A DNA stretch of 64,000 bases from Persicimonas caeni (GCF_006517175.1 NZ_CP041186.1:7983207-8047206); one strand, 5' to 3'. Shown: positions 44,901 through 53,695, counted from the stretch's first letter. Notes: generated from the letters alone by a model not told the origin. Made by a program: numbers and translations.

Positions 44901-46754
44901 GTCGCCCGAGGCCGCCAGCGCGTCGAAGTCGTCGTATTTTCTCCAGGCGAGCAGCCGGTACGCCTTGGCGAGCCTCGCCGGCGCACAGTTCGCGTCGGCG
45001 GCGAGGGCCTCGTCGAGGTATTGGTCGACGAGACCGGCGCGTCCACCGCCGATATGGATCGTGCGGGCGAGCTCGGCGCTCGCCAGCGCCCTGAGGCGCC
45101 GGTCGGCGTAGGCGGAGGCGAGTGTTCCCAGGGATTTCGCGCAGTTGTTGAGGTCGCCGCGGGCGCGCGACCAGCGTGCCAGACGCCGCAGGTACAGCGG
45201 CCGGCGAGGCGCGAGCGCCACGGCGTCGCGCACGACTTTGTGAGGCTCCAAGCTGGCCAGCGTCGAGTCGGTCTTGCGCACTCGGCCCAGACCGTTGAGC
45301 AGCGTCGCCAGGCGCATGAAGCGCGCGGCGGCGACGTCTTTGAGGCGGTCGCGACGCGGGGCGTTGTCGGCCCTGAGCCGACGGCCGAGCGCGACGTCGG
45401 CGGCCACGAGCTGGCGAAGCGCGACCGCCTCGCGCAGGTGGTCGCCGACCGCGGCGGCCTCGCGCTGCATCATCACGAGCAAGGTGCGCGAGGGACTCCC
45501 CGAGTCGAGGCGCTGCTGCACGTAGTCGAAAAAGCCGGGCGTACCGCGCAGGAAAAACGCCGAGGCGTCGACGAGCACCACACGCGGCTCGTCGCGCAGG
45601 TGGCGCGAGACCTGCCGCCAGATCTGGGCGGCGCGCCCACGGTGGCCCGACTGATGGGCGCGAATGCCGCGCAACACCAGCCCGGGGAGCGTCTCGGGGG
45701 GCGACAACTGCTGTTCCAGGCGCCGCTCGACCTCGCCGTCGAGCCCACCGGCGAGCAGCCGCTCGGCCACGATGGAGGCGCGTCGCACCCCGGCGGCCTC
45801 CAACTCCTCTCTTGCATCCCACGCCTCGAGGCGCTCGAGGGCGTCGAAGAAGCGCTCGTCGGGCTCTTCCCAATGCTTGACGACCAGGTCGACGAGCAAC
45901 GAGCGCACGGGCTGCGAAGTCTGCGTCCCCGCCTCCTCGAGGCGCGCGGCGGCCTGGCGGCCCAGCCCGCCGAAGAGTCGAAGCGTGTTGGCCAAAAGGT
46001 AGATGTAGCTCGAGCGCAGCTCGGCGTCGCCCTCGGCGCTCGTCTCCTGGCGAAGCTCCTCGACCCACTGAGCCCACGGGGCGCGCAAAAGAAGCTCACC
46101 GTCGTGACCGTCGAGGCCCACCGACACCGTGCCGCTCCAGTCGCGAGGCGGCTGCAGCGCCTCGGCGCGGTCGTCTGGGGCCGATCCGCCCTGGGAAGGC
46201 CTGGCGAAGCGCCCAGTCGACGGACTCTCGTCGACGAAAGCCTCGCTGGAGGCATCGCCGTCGACCGCAATTCGCAGCCCGGTCACCTCGAACGGGTCGA
46301 GCGCGTCGGCCGCGTCGGCCCCGCCCGTCTGTCGCGCCGCCCGGCGGAGACGAGCGCGTGCGTAGACCGAGTCGATTTCGAGGGTCTGCTCGTCGTCGAC
46401 GTGTTGGGAGCCGTAGCCCGTAGAGAGGGCTCGCTCCAACTCGTCGAGCGGCTCCCATCCCTGGGGCTTGGCGAGGTTGTCGGTGACGCGTCTTTCAGCG
46501 GTGGTGGAATCGCTGGAGGGTACGGCAGGCAGGACGTCGGTGTCGTCGTCATCGTCGCGCGAGGTGGGCAGCACGTCGGTGTCGGCGAGGTCCTCGTTAT
46601 CCGACGGCTGCGCGCCGACCGGTTCGGTGATCGGATCAGACGTCTCCCCGACGGCCGACGCGCGCTTTGCGTCGTCAATCGCGGTGGAAATCTCGTCGGT
46701 ACTGGTTGTCTCTGAGGCGGCGAACTGGCCGCCCTCTCCCGACGTGTCAGACAT
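41925..46754 (-). CDS. Very large TPR-repeat protein, 1609 aa
   Basis: No enzymatic domain recognised. The first 130 residues are acidic, Ser/Thr/Asp-rich and likely disordered, including two TDVLP repeats. The rest is almost wholly alpha-helical repeats. Clear TPR units lie in the second half (ARLVRALYEARYL; AFDKLKPLLLQRGEVGELLALYERRL; AAMEYFERALEHNPGQLRSL; ALRCYRQAAELTDNDTL; ALDAYECALRSNPSQTDII). The last 250 residues resemble the conserved C-terminal region of large TPR proteins of myxobacterial-type genomes. ATG 46754 is supported by AGGGACGAG just upstream. It is probably a cytoplasmic scaffold; there is no signal peptide. Confidence 0.88.
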   Translation of the reverse strand: MSDTSGEGGQFAASETTSTDEISTAIDDAKRASAVGETSDPITEPVGAQPSDNEDLADTDVLPTSRDDDDDTDVLPAVPSSDSTTAERRVTDNLAKPQGWEPLDELERALSTGYGSQHVDDEQTLEIDSVYARARLRRAARQTGGADAADALDPFEVTGLRIAVDGDASSEAFVDESPSTGRFARPSQGGSAPDDRAEALQPPRDWSGTVSVGLDGHDGELLLRAPWAQWVEELRQETSAEGDAELRSSYIYLLANTLRLFGGLGRQAAARLEEAGTQTSQPVRSLLVDLVVKHWEEPDERFFDALERLEAWDAREELEAAGVRRASIVAERLLAGGLDGEVERRLEQQLSPPETLPGLVLRGIRAHQSGHRGRAAQIWRQVSRHLRDEPRVVLVDASAFFLRGTPGFFDYVQQRLDSGSPSRTLLVMMQREAAAVGDHLREAVALRQLVAADVALGRRLRADNAPRRDRLKDVAAARFMRLATLLNGLGRVRKTDSTLASLEPHKVVRDAVALAPRRPLYLRRLARWSRARGDLNNCAKSLGTLASAYADRRLRALASAELARTIHIGGGRAGLVDQYLDEALAADANCAPARLAKAYRLLAWRKYDDFDALAASGDDWAIDLDFPDDERALIASEQWAELAQLLETKLESAVEPDDWQRLTFRLAHLHGWYLSPNGDNRLRAEFLEQVLIANPSHIPALVEILDVRLARREYSEAAEVTERLVELAVEPADEASWLTELGVLVEHYLGTPDWAFDCFEEALRAEPDNVDAFFGLLRTDVASSESAVDGIVERLQRGVAVREGEELALELLLRVDETPEATRALSERFPDHPVWLFVRMCLAVEEGGAVDEINALESLRRMWAHPAVLPLLAVFRRRFRGSTRPSRAELYEQLDEIKSSPLAEGRLVRALYEARYLNDVELLGMLAAIGSRRTPGVVSRATDLTWMAVTLMWRGQEKKALRVCEHVLDRFPDFLPALKLAKLASRRVARWAELVRWCEREAERTEVAQVAFENRTAASEVQRKYLGDFDAACQQFRTVLDANPGHAEAFDKLKPLLLQRGEVGELLALYERRLAHTPEVERKCEMLNEMADIALHRGKNPQAAMEYFERALEHNPGQLRSLRILAELYHENDQIDAALRCYRQAAELTDNDTLNERLWVHIGRLLEEDGRGFEALDAYECALRSNPSQTDIILDIARLEAENGDLETALIHLQRLESTASKPEVLREGRARKARYLVELGRDERQVLSAFRDLLLHHPDDEASVDALCEYMGERNNASELDEFFRALAHQAFEEMQGGRPFAPHFAIAQRLGQTDRAFCLAAVAKALGYSTSEMEEFYAHQSQTRHWPSRALPGDVLDDLIPRPILSSFLALLRQSEPVIRRALDATLVRPTLDGATTLRGPEQADLELATRWPGLYGLELHEVLETAEVDGGSLVCDDGTLRLIVDRRWRSVADPTELLVHLGKQLAGWAMGIGAWQYLDTRTRFIAFAKLVSHLAPGWGGAAASQPLDGLDWPVVEGWLAGVDTGELAQHAQDLSGRLSTQAVEPQFRMVELALERAASLVLDDPCRYFPHTKYLGSEHGMLQQPWTFVFSNTATKMRRRVGVAQG

Positions 46755-46952
46755 ACTCGTCCCTGCCAATTAGCTTCAGTGCATGGAGAGTATCTGCGCG
46801 GGGCCGAGGTTGCAAGCAGGGGCTCTGGCCCCAGCCAGAGAAGTGCGACGGGATGAAAGAATTCGGGCAGTGATTATTTTCACAGTTAGCCCTGTTTCAA
46901 AACAAGGAACCACTTCCGCCCGACAGCCGAACCACTTTCCGAGGCTTGCGAC

Positions 46953-48563
46953 GTGTCCATGGATCGCGCCGAAATAGCTCGCCTGATCGACCAACTCGAC
47001 CACCCCGACGCGGTGCGCCAACGCGAGGTGCGAGATCGCCTGGTGGCGCTGGGCCCCGAGGCAGTCGAGGTGATCAACGCCAACCTGCGCTGCGTGAGCA
47101 CGCGGGTGCGCACCGGCCTGGTGCAGGTGCTCGCCGACATCGGCGACGAGCGCGCGCTCTTGCCGCTGATGCGCTACGTGTTCGACGAGCGCAACAACGT
47201 CACCGAGAGCAACGCGCGCGGGCTGGCCATGCAGTCGATCATGCGCATCGCCCAACCCCGACACGCCACCAAGCTATTCGACTTCTTGGTCGACATGCGC
47301 GATGATCCCGATGCATTTGTGCGCACTTACGTCATCGAGGCCTTCGGCAAATTGGGCGACGCGACCGCCACCCCTTATGTGCGCGAGGCCCTCGACGACG
47401 CGAGCGAATTTGTGCGCGAGCGCGCTCAAAAGACCCTCGACGAGTTGGAGATGAGCCAGACGAAGAACGCCCAGAAGCTGTCGGGCGAGGAGTTGCTCCG
47501 CGAGATCCGCAGCGCCACCGGAGCGCGGCTGACCTACTGCGTCAAGTTGCTCAGCGAGCACGACGACGCCTTCGCGCTGGCCAGCCAACTGGTGCGCGAG
47601 GATGGAAACCGCTCGATGGTCGGCCTGCAGGTGCTCCAAGGCCTCGACGACCCGGCCGCCCGGCGCGTGGCCGTGCGCCACTTCCAGCTGACCCGCTCCG
47701 ACGCCGACCGCGCCGCCAGCCTGCGGCTTCTGGCCGAGCACCTCGACTGCGACGCCGAGGCATCCGAGCTCAACGCCATCAAACGCGCGCTCGACTGGGA
47801 CGACAAGTTCATCGAGCTGGCCGCGCTGGCCGCCGCCGCCCGCTCGGGCCACCCCGAGCTGACCCAACGCGCCGTCGAGGCGACCCGCTCGGGCGACTAT
47901 AACGCCGCGGCCACCGCCTCCGAGGCCCTCTCGAAAGCCGCCGACAAGCTGCCAGCCAACCTGGCCGACGCGCTCTTTGGAAGCATCCAGATGGTCAACG
48001 GCCACCGGCGCCACAACCCGCACGAGGATCTCGTGCGCACCGAGGCGTACCTGCTGCGCGCGCTGAGCAAGATGCTCCAGCCGAATGACGCGCGCTCGCA
48101 CCAGGCCCAGCAGGCCGCCCTGGCCTCGCTTCGGCGCTCGCACGAGCAACAGCCCATCGTCATCACCGCCCTGGAGGTGCTGATGCGGCTGACGCCCAAA
48201 GATGGCTACAAGCTAAAAGATCGCTGGCACCCGGCCGACGCCGCCTCGTTGGTGCCGCTGCTTCGCCACGCCAACCCGAGCGTGCGCCGACGCGCCCTCG
48301 AGGTCATCCGCCGCGGCGCCCCGGGCGACGCGCCCAACCTGTCCCGTGAATTCGAGCGTTTGATGCGCGACGACCCCGCCCTGGTCAGCGAAGCGGTCAT
48401 CCCGGCCATCCTCGAGACCTCCGGGCCCAACGCCAAGAAACAGCTAGCCCAGCTCGCCGTGGCCAATGAGCCCACGGTCCGCCGGGCTGCTGAAAGCGCG
48501 CTTCGACGCCTCAGAAATCGCCAACCCCACATCGACGTCCAGTTTAAGCGCGCGCGAGAATAA
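46953..48563 (+). CDS. HEAT-repeat protein
   Basis: 536 aa, entirely helical. Successive 30-40 residue HEAT/PBS-lyase-type units, for example VRDRLVALGPEAVEVINANL, FVRTYVIEAFGKLGDATATPY, FVRERAQKTLDEL, SVRRRALEVIRRGAPGD and TVRRAAESALRRLRNR, with the conserved Asp/Arg turns. There is no catalytic motif or signal peptide. The start is GTG 46953 with GAGG 8 nt upstream; ATG 46959 is two codons in. It is divergent from the large TPR gene and convergent with the flotillin gene. A protein-binding role is inferred. Confidence 0.87.
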   Translation: MSMDRAEIARLIDQLDHPDAVRQREVRDRLVALGPEAVEVINANLRCVSTRVRTGLVQVLADIGDERALLPLMRYVFDERNNVTESNARGLAMQSIMRIAQPRHATKLFDFLVDMRDDPDAFVRTYVIEAFGKLGDATATPYVREALDDASEFVRERAQKTLDELEMSQTKNAQKLSGEELLREIRSATGARLTYCVKLLSEHDDAFALASQLVREDGNRSMVGLQVLQGLDDPAARRVAVRHFQLTRSDADRAASLRLLAEHLDCDAEASELNAIKRALDWDDKFIELAALAAAARSGHPELTQRAVEATRSGDYNAAATASEALSKAADKLPANLADALFGSIQMVNGHRRHNPHEDLVRTEAYLLRALSKMLQPNDARSHQAQQAALASLRRSHEQQPIVITALEVLMRLTPKDGYKLKDRWHPADAASLVPLLRHANPSVRRRALEVIRRGAPGDAPNLSREFERLMRDDPALVSEAVIPAILETSGPNAKKQLAQLAVANEPTVRRAAESALRRLRNRQPHIDVQFKRARE

Positions 48564-48566
48564 AAA

Positions 48567-48649
48567 ATCACCACAGGGGGCACCGAGAACACGGGGGACT
48601 ACTTTTTCGAGCATTTCTCCGTGTTCGCCGTGCACCCCGTGGTGATTTT
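48567..48649. repeat. Interspersed palindromic repeat, copy 2, at a convergent gene junction
   Basis: Arms of about 32 bp (AAAATCACCAC at each outer end) form an imperfect inverted repeat around TACTTTTTCGAGC. It fills the gap between the HEAT and flotillin stops, where it could act as a bidirectional terminator. Related to 16722-16800. Confidence 0.75.
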
Positions 48650-48654
48650 CGACC

Positions 48655-49902
48655 TCAGCTCTCCTTTGTATTCATCGCTGCGAGGCCCTGCAGCACGCGT
48701 GGCAGGTCGAGGCCGAGCGTCTGCTTGACCTGCTCGGAGCCGCTGGCCGCCTTCATCGGCAGCGAGCCCTGGCGGTCGAGCTTGTCGAGGTTGGAGTCGA
48801 TGACCGTGATCTTGTCGATGTCGATGTCCTGAATCGTCGACATCATCGAATCCATGATGGCGTCGAACTGCTGGAGCATGAAGATCGGGCGCGCAGCGTC
48901 GCCGGCGTCACGCCATGTGTCCAGAAGCGCCTGCAGCGCGGCCACGTTCGCTTTACCGTCCTCGATAATCTTCGCGGCGTTACCCTTCGCCTCCGCCTCG
49001 AGCTCGGCCTTGCGGGCCTGCGCGGGCTGGATGACGTCGGCGGCGAGCTGGCGTTTGACCTGCTCGAGGCGCGCGCGCTGCACGTCGAGGCTCGCCTGGG
49101 CCTTGGCCACGGCCGCGCCGATGCGCGACTGCTCCTCGGCGACCATCGCCTCGGCGCGCGTCTTCGCGTCGAGGATACGACGCTCGGCGTCGGCCTTGGC
49201 GATGTCCTTCTGGGCGTTGATCTTGGCGGTCGCCTTCTTGAGCTGGTTGTCGGCGTCGCGAATCGCGGCTTCGGCGCGGTTCTCGGCCTCGGCGATGCGG
49301 CTGTTCATGATCAGCGTGGCCGACTGCTTGCGACCGATGCTGTCGAGGTAGCCCTTGTCGTCGGTCACGCTCTGGATCTTGAGCGTGTCGAGCGAAAGTC
49401 CCAGCTTCGACAGGTCGTGCTCGGCCTCTTCGGAGAGCTCTTCGGCGAACATCTGGCGGTCGTTGTTGACCTGCTCGGGGGTCAGCCGGGCGAGCACGCC
49501 GCGAAGGTTACCTTCGAGCGTCTCCTTGGCCACGCGCGAGATCTGCTCGCGGGTCATCCCCAGAAAACGCTCCACGGCGTTGTTGATGAGCGGCTGGTGG
49601 CTGGCGATTTTGACGTTCGCCACGCCCTTGATGCTCAAGGGGATACCGCCCTTCGAGTAAGCGTTCGACACGTTCAAGTCGATGACCATGTTGGTCACGT
49701 CGAGGCGGTCGACCTTGTGAAATAGCGGGATGCGAAGCTTCTTTCCCGAGTGAACGATCTCGTAGCCCTTGCCGGACTTCTTTCCGCTGAAGACGAGCAC
49801 TTCGCTCGGCTCGCAAATCTCGAGAAGGTTCGACACGGCAATTGCACCGGCTCCGGCAGCGATGCCGAAAACGATGATGATGCCAATGATTCCTCCAAAC
49901 AT
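48655..49902 (-). CDS. Flotillin-like SPFH/band 7 protein
   Basis: 415 aa. One N-terminal membrane segment (GGIIGIIIVFGIAAGAGAIAV), the SPFH/band 7 domain (residues about 30-200; PSEVLVFSGKKSG, AYSKGGIPLSIKGVANVKI, ERFLGMTREQISRVAKETLEGNLRGVLARLTPEQV), then a long Ala/Glu/Lys-rich coiled coil with EA repeats (about 200-310). This is the flotillin layout: membrane microdomain scaffold. Ribosome binding site GGGAGAG before the ATG. It is the third gene of an NfeD-flotillin-flotillin operon. Confidence 0.93.
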   Translation of the reverse strand: MFGGIIGIIIVFGIAAGAGAIAVSNLLEICEPSEVLVFSGKKSGKGYEIVHSGKKLRIPLFHKVDRLDVTNMVIDLNVSNAYSKGGIPLSIKGVANVKIASHQPLINNAVERFLGMTREQISRVAKETLEGNLRGVLARLTPEQVNNDRQMFAEELSEEAEHDLSKLGLSLDTLKIQSVTDDKGYLDSIGRKQSATLIMNSRIAEAENRAEAAIRDADNQLKKATAKINAQKDIAKADAERRILDAKTRAEAMVAEEQSRIGAAVAKAQASLDVQRARLEQVKRQLAADVIQPAQARKAELEAEAKGNAAKIIEDGKANVAALQALLDTWRDAGDAARPIFMLQQFDAIMDSMMSTIQDIDIDKITVIDSNLDKLDRQGSLPMKAASGSEQVKQTLGLDLPRVLQGLAAMNTKES

Positions 49903-49989
49903 ACCGTCTCTCCCGATGTATATGCCGGCGGGTTCGACCGCCGACGGTGGCCGCCCTGCCCCGAACGGGACAGAGGCCGTGAAATCGTA

Positions 49990-51411
49990 TTACACCTGAT
50001 CCGAATCGCTGGGCTTCGACAGCCCCTCGAGCGAGCGCGACTTGCGCTTCTGCGCGAGGTTCTTGCGAGCCGCCTTCTCCAGACTCTTGCGCCGCTCCTT
50101 CGCTCCGTCGGACGAATCGCCAGACGAGGACTCGCCGGACAAGGCGGCGCGAGCCTCCTTGTTGCCGGTGAGCGCGCCGCCGATGTCCAGACCGACGGTG
50201 TCGCGCATCTCGCCGAAGATATTGCCGACGATGCTGGGGAACGAGCTGACGTAGTTGGGAAGCGCCTTGCCGTCGCCGCTGTCGATAAGCGCGACCTCGC
50301 GCACCGACACCTGACGGGCCGCAGCGCTGACCTTCTCCATGATCGACTCGAGGCGGTGGATGATGAAGACGTCCATCGCGTCGTCGCCGGCCTCGGTCCA
50401 CACGTCGGTCATCATGCGCAGCACTTCGGCCATCGCCCGGCCCTTCTCGGCGATCTCGGCGGCCTGACCGGCAGCCTCGAGCTCACGGGAGACCTTCTCG
50501 GCCTCGGCGGGGATGACGACGTCGGCCTGCAGACGAATCTTCTCGAGCTCGGTACGCACCTGCTGGAGCTCCTGCTCGGCCTCGGCGCGGGCGGCCAGGG
50601 CACGCGCCTCGGCGCGCTCCTCTTCGGACTTCGCCTCTTTCTCGAGCTGTGCTTGAAGCTCACGCAGGGCGTTCTGCGCCTTTTGAATCTGCGCCTGCGC
50701 GTTGCGACGGGCGACCTCGCCCTCACCCTGAGCGGCGGCCTCGGCCTCCTCGGCGGTCTTCATCGAGTCCGACTCGGCGACCTCGGCGACCTTGATGATC
50801 TCGGCGATACGTTTGCGGCCGATCGAGTCGAGATAGTCGCGCTCGTCGCTGACGTTCTGGATCTTGAGGATATCGAGGTGCAAACCGAGCTTCTCGAAAT
50901 CCGGGGTGGCTTCCTCTTGGAGGCCCTCGGCGAACTTGAGCCGGTTTTCGTTGACCTCTTCAGGGGTCATCGACGCCAGGACGCCGCGCACGTGACCCTC
51001 GAGGGTCTCCTGAGCGACGCGCAAGACCTCGCGGCGGTCGCGGCCCAGGAAGCGCTCGATGGCGTTTCCGATGAGCCGCGGGTTGCTCGAGATCTTGACG
51101 TTGGCGATCGCGTGGACGTTCAAGGGAATGCCGCCCTTCGAGTAGGCGCCCTCGATATGCACGTTGACCGACATCAGCGTCAGGTCGAGGCGCTCGACCT
51201 TCTCGATGATCGGCCAGCGAAAGCGCCGGCCGCCGAACATCGGATGCCAGCCGCGCGTGGAGCCGTCCGAGGCGGTGTAATTACCACCCGAGAAGATGAC
51301 GACCTCGTTGGGACGTCCCACGATCAGGAAGGACTTGGCCACTGCGAAGAGCAGTAGGAGTCCGACGACGACCGCCAGCCCGAGAGCGACGACCAAGATG
51401 AGTGATTCCAT
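49990..51411 (-). CDS. Flotillin-like SPFH/band 7 protein, second paralogue
   Basis: 473 aa. Same plan as its neighbour at 48655-49902: a membrane helix (ILVVALGLAVVVGLLLLFAVA), an SPFH domain with AYSKGGIPLNVHAIANVKISS and ERFLGRDRREVLRVAQETLEGHVRGVLASMTPEEV, and a long Glu/Ala coiled coil. It differs in a longer Ser/Arg/Lys-rich C-terminal tail. The shared GIPL and TLEG motifs show that the two arose by duplication. AGGA 8 nt upstream of the ATG. It is probably a hetero-oligomeric partner of the other flotillin. Confidence 0.93.
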   Translation of the reverse strand: MESLILVVALGLAVVVGLLLLFAVAKSFLIVGRPNEVVIFSGGNYTASDGSTRGWHPMFGGRRFRWPIIEKVERLDLTLMSVNVHIEGAYSKGGIPLNVHAIANVKISSNPRLIGNAIERFLGRDRREVLRVAQETLEGHVRGVLASMTPEEVNENRLKFAEGLQEEATPDFEKLGLHLDILKIQNVSDERDYLDSIGRKRIAEIIKVAEVAESDSMKTAEEAEAAAQGEGEVARRNAQAQIQKAQNALRELQAQLEKEAKSEEERAEARALAARAEAEQELQQVRTELEKIRLQADVVIPAEAEKVSRELEAAGQAAEIAEKGRAMAEVLRMMTDVWTEAGDDAMDVFIIHRLESIMEKVSAAARQVSVREVALIDSGDGKALPNYVSSFPSIVGNIFGEMRDTVGLDIGGALTGNKEARAALSGESSSGDSSDGAKERRKSLEKAARKNLAQKRKSRSLEGLSKPSDSDQV

Positions 51412-51435
51412 GACTAATTCCTCGTTTGCCCCACC

Positions 51436-52122
51436 CTATTCGGCGCCCTTCTTTTCGAGCGCAGACCGATGGACCACTTTTGCGATGCCGTCTTTGACAC
51501 CCAGAACAAAAACTTCCTCGTTGAAATCCAGAACGACCTCATCGTCGACCGATTCGGCCAACATTTCAATGGTGCGGTCTTTGAGATGCATCTGGATCTT
51601 GCCGCGCTTGCCCGCGCGCAGGGGGAGGACGACCTTGCCGGCCGCCCCGCGATAATCGTCTTCGGTGATGCCTTCGCCGCCGGTGCCCGAGTTGACCACG
51701 TGCATCGCGTAAGCGACACCCAGCCCCGACACCAGCCCCATGACCAGCGACAGGCCGAACACGCCCATCGCGCTCTCCCACAGGCCGAGCCCCTCGAAAA
51801 TCACGCCCGTCAACCCGAAGAAGGCGAGCGCGAATGTCCAGAACTTGAAGCTCGTGAAGGGATTGAAGCGCTTGGAGACGTTGACCTCGATCTCACTGTC
51901 GTGGCCGTGGTCGGCGTCGAGGTCGAAGTCGCCATCGGCGTCGAAGTCACCGTCGAGGTCGAAGTCGCCGTCGAAGTCCGCATCAAAATCGGCGTCCATA
52001 TCGACGTCGAAGTCCCCGTCGACATCGGCGTCCGCCTCGAAGAGGCCGCCGAACACCGACAGCGCCACAAACGCACCACCGACGATCAAGCAGAAGATGT
52101 AGGTGAGGAAAAGTGCGGACAT
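51436..52122 (-). CDS. NfeD-like membrane protein with Asp-rich loop
   Basis: 228 aa. An N-terminal membrane helix (FLTYIFCLIVGGAFVALSVFG) is followed by about 45 residues of alternating Asp and Phe/Val/Ala/Gly (residues about 29-75, D-x-D and D-F-D repeats). Two more membrane helices follow (FWTFALAFFGLTGVIF and VFGLSLVMGLVSGLGVAY). A C-terminal NfeD-type OB domain begins at GAAGKVVLPLRAGKRGKI. NfeD proteins are typical partners of flotillins, and the gene leads the flotillin operon. Ribosome binding site GGAG 7 nt upstream. The Asp-rich loop could bind cations. Confidence 0.88.
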   Translation of the reverse strand: MSALFLTYIFCLIVGGAFVALSVFGGLFEADADVDGDFDVDMDADFDADFDGDFDLDGDFDADGDFDLDADHGHDSEIEVNVSKRFNPFTSFKFWTFALAFFGLTGVIFEGLGLWESAMGVFGLSLVMGLVSGLGVAYAMHVVNSGTGGEGITEDDYRGAAGKVVLPLRAGKRGKIQMHLKDRTIEMLAESVDDEVVLDFNEEVFVLGVKDGIAKVVHRSALEKKGAE

Positions 52123-52857
52123 TGCATGCTCCGAAGCGCCAAGTCGTCCCGAGACTTTTTAACGGGACTTATAGATACTACGTCCCGTCCGGTGCAATCA
52201 AGGTGCCTGCGCCTACTGGATGTGTTCATCGTCCGTCGATTAACTCGTTGTAAGTCCAAACGGCGATGGGGTCGATGATGGCCCGTGAACGTGACCGTCT
52301 AATCATCATATACAAATCGCACCGCACACGACCCCTGCGGGCTCGCCCTCATTCTTACCTACAAATCTCAAGTCTTTTGGATAAGCGGAGGCGTAAGCCG
52401 GAGCGCCACCCCTCGTAGCGTAGCGGAGAGGGGTCTTTGTAGCCGCATGTGACCGAGACGAAGTCGAGGGAACGTGGGGGGAAGGGTCAACGCTCGACAC
52501 ACGTTCGGCATTCGAGGATGCACGTTGCGAAAGTGGTCGGTTATTGGAAAAGACAAAAAGCAACCACTTGTCGAGGATGTCCGCGGCGCCCCGGGCGCTC
52601 CCTTCGGTCACACCCGGCTACAAAAACCCGGCGGACAGCGCCGGGTGGCGCTTCGCCTGCGGCTACGCTTTTCAGGTAGCCAAGAGCGAAATGAGCTGGG
52701 TCGAGATGTGGGTAAGGATAAGGACAAGCCCTCCCGGGTCTATCGGCAACAATTTGTGGGATCATCAGACGGTGCCCCCCGCTTGCTCATGCTTGGAAGC
52801 TTCGAGTAGGCTCCAACGAATAGTCGAATAAACCTGCAACACCAGCGTGGGGAAGAT
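52123..52857. other. 735-bp gene-free region
   Basis: No reading frame here has a convincing ribosome binding site or composition. It contains a large inverted repeat (52391-52668) and AT-richer sequence upstream of the NfeD operon that should hold its promoter. GC is lower than average. Confidence 0.5.
52391..52668. repeat. Large imperfect inverted repeat, MITE-like
   Basis: The arm at 52391-52455 is the approximate reverse complement of 52605-52668; shared blocks include GCGCCACCC, TTTGTAGCCG and TGTGACC. Each arm also contains its own short palindrome (CCCCTC/GAGGGG and CCCGGC/GCCGGG). About 150 bp lie between the arms. No transposase is present. Confidence 0.6.
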
Positions 52858-53631
52858 ATGAGGCGCCTCTTGCTACTACCGGTCTTAGCATCTTGTTTGA
52901 GTTGCATGGGCATCAACCACGATCCCCCCCGCGACGGATGGGAGGTTTCCGAGTCGAATGAAACGCGCGGCACTCAGGAGTCGGATGATGGAGTCGACGC
53001 CTCAGCGCAACACAACGGCGTGGTGGTACATCCGGATTCTGAGCGGCAGCCCACATTGTCCTCCGAGGTTCGACGTTCTTGTGGAAGTGCCCTAGAAACT
53101 CCCCAACGGGCGCGGCTTCTTGCGTACGTCTATTTGCAATTGGTCGCGGCGTACGACGCAGACAGAAACGACGACTGCACCATGCCGGCTGAATACGAGC
53201 CAGTGTACGAGCATGCTCCCGTCGATCTCTACCTACGATTCCCAGACCACAACCCGACATGGCACAAATTCGAGGTCGAGCGAGGAGTACTCGGGCAAGA
53301 GCGACGGGGGGAGACGGCCTGGTTTGTAAGTGTAGAGGACTCGGAAGGCGGCACATTCATCTGGGAAGTCCCGTTCTATCTTGGTGAGAATGCCCGAATC
53401 TCTATCTACGGCCCGGAGTGCTTCCCGCTCGATCCGTATCCACCCGCACAATGGGATGCCGCCAAGCTACGCGAGCGCTTTGGAAGAATTGAGCTGCGAG
53501 TCGAACAGGCTGAGAGCGGCATTTCCAAAGAGATCTCATCGCCTTACTTCGACATAGTCGGTGTAGGGGTTCCGCAATTGCGCCATTCAGGAACCCTCGC
53601 TGTGTGGGCTAGGTGTTATATCCGCACTTAG
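52858..53631 (+). CDS. Hypothetical lipoprotein, 257 aa
   Basis: Not recognised. A short type II signal peptide ends in the lipobox LSC (Cys at residue 16), followed by a Glu/Ser/Asp-rich linker. The remaining globular part has several aromatics and cysteines (CGSA, CTMP, CFPL, CYIRT) and looks beta-rich (VDLYLRFPDHNPTWHKFEV, FIWEVPFYLGENARISIYG). The ribosome binding site GGGGAAG lies just upstream of ATG 52858. Base composition is lower in GC than the surrounding core genes, suggesting an accessory gene. It is convergent with the next lipoprotein. Confidence 0.7.
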   Translation: MRRLLLLPVLASCLSCMGINHDPPRDGWEVSESNETRGTQESDDGVDASAQHNGVVVHPDSERQPTLSSEVRRSCGSALETPQRARLLAYVYLQLVAAYDADRNDDCTMPAEYEPVYEHAPVDLYLRFPDHNPTWHKFEVERGVLGQERRGETAWFVSVEDSEGGTFIWEVPFYLGENARISIYGPECFPLDPYPPAQWDAAKLRERFGRIELRVEQAESGISKEISSPYFDIVGVGVPQLRHSGTLAVWARCYIRT

Positions 53632-53695
53632 CCCCAAGGTGCCCCCTCAAAAACTCGAAATTCTTGAACCGCCTCGGACTAACACAATGAGGCTC

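Noticed and set aside
42714..46715. A 1333-codon open frame on the plus strand across the large TPR gene
   Set aside because: It is antisense to a protein with clear TPR motifs and a good ribosome binding site. Its composition (Val/Asp/Gly/His-rich, no domains) is typical of a shadow frame in GC-rich DNA.
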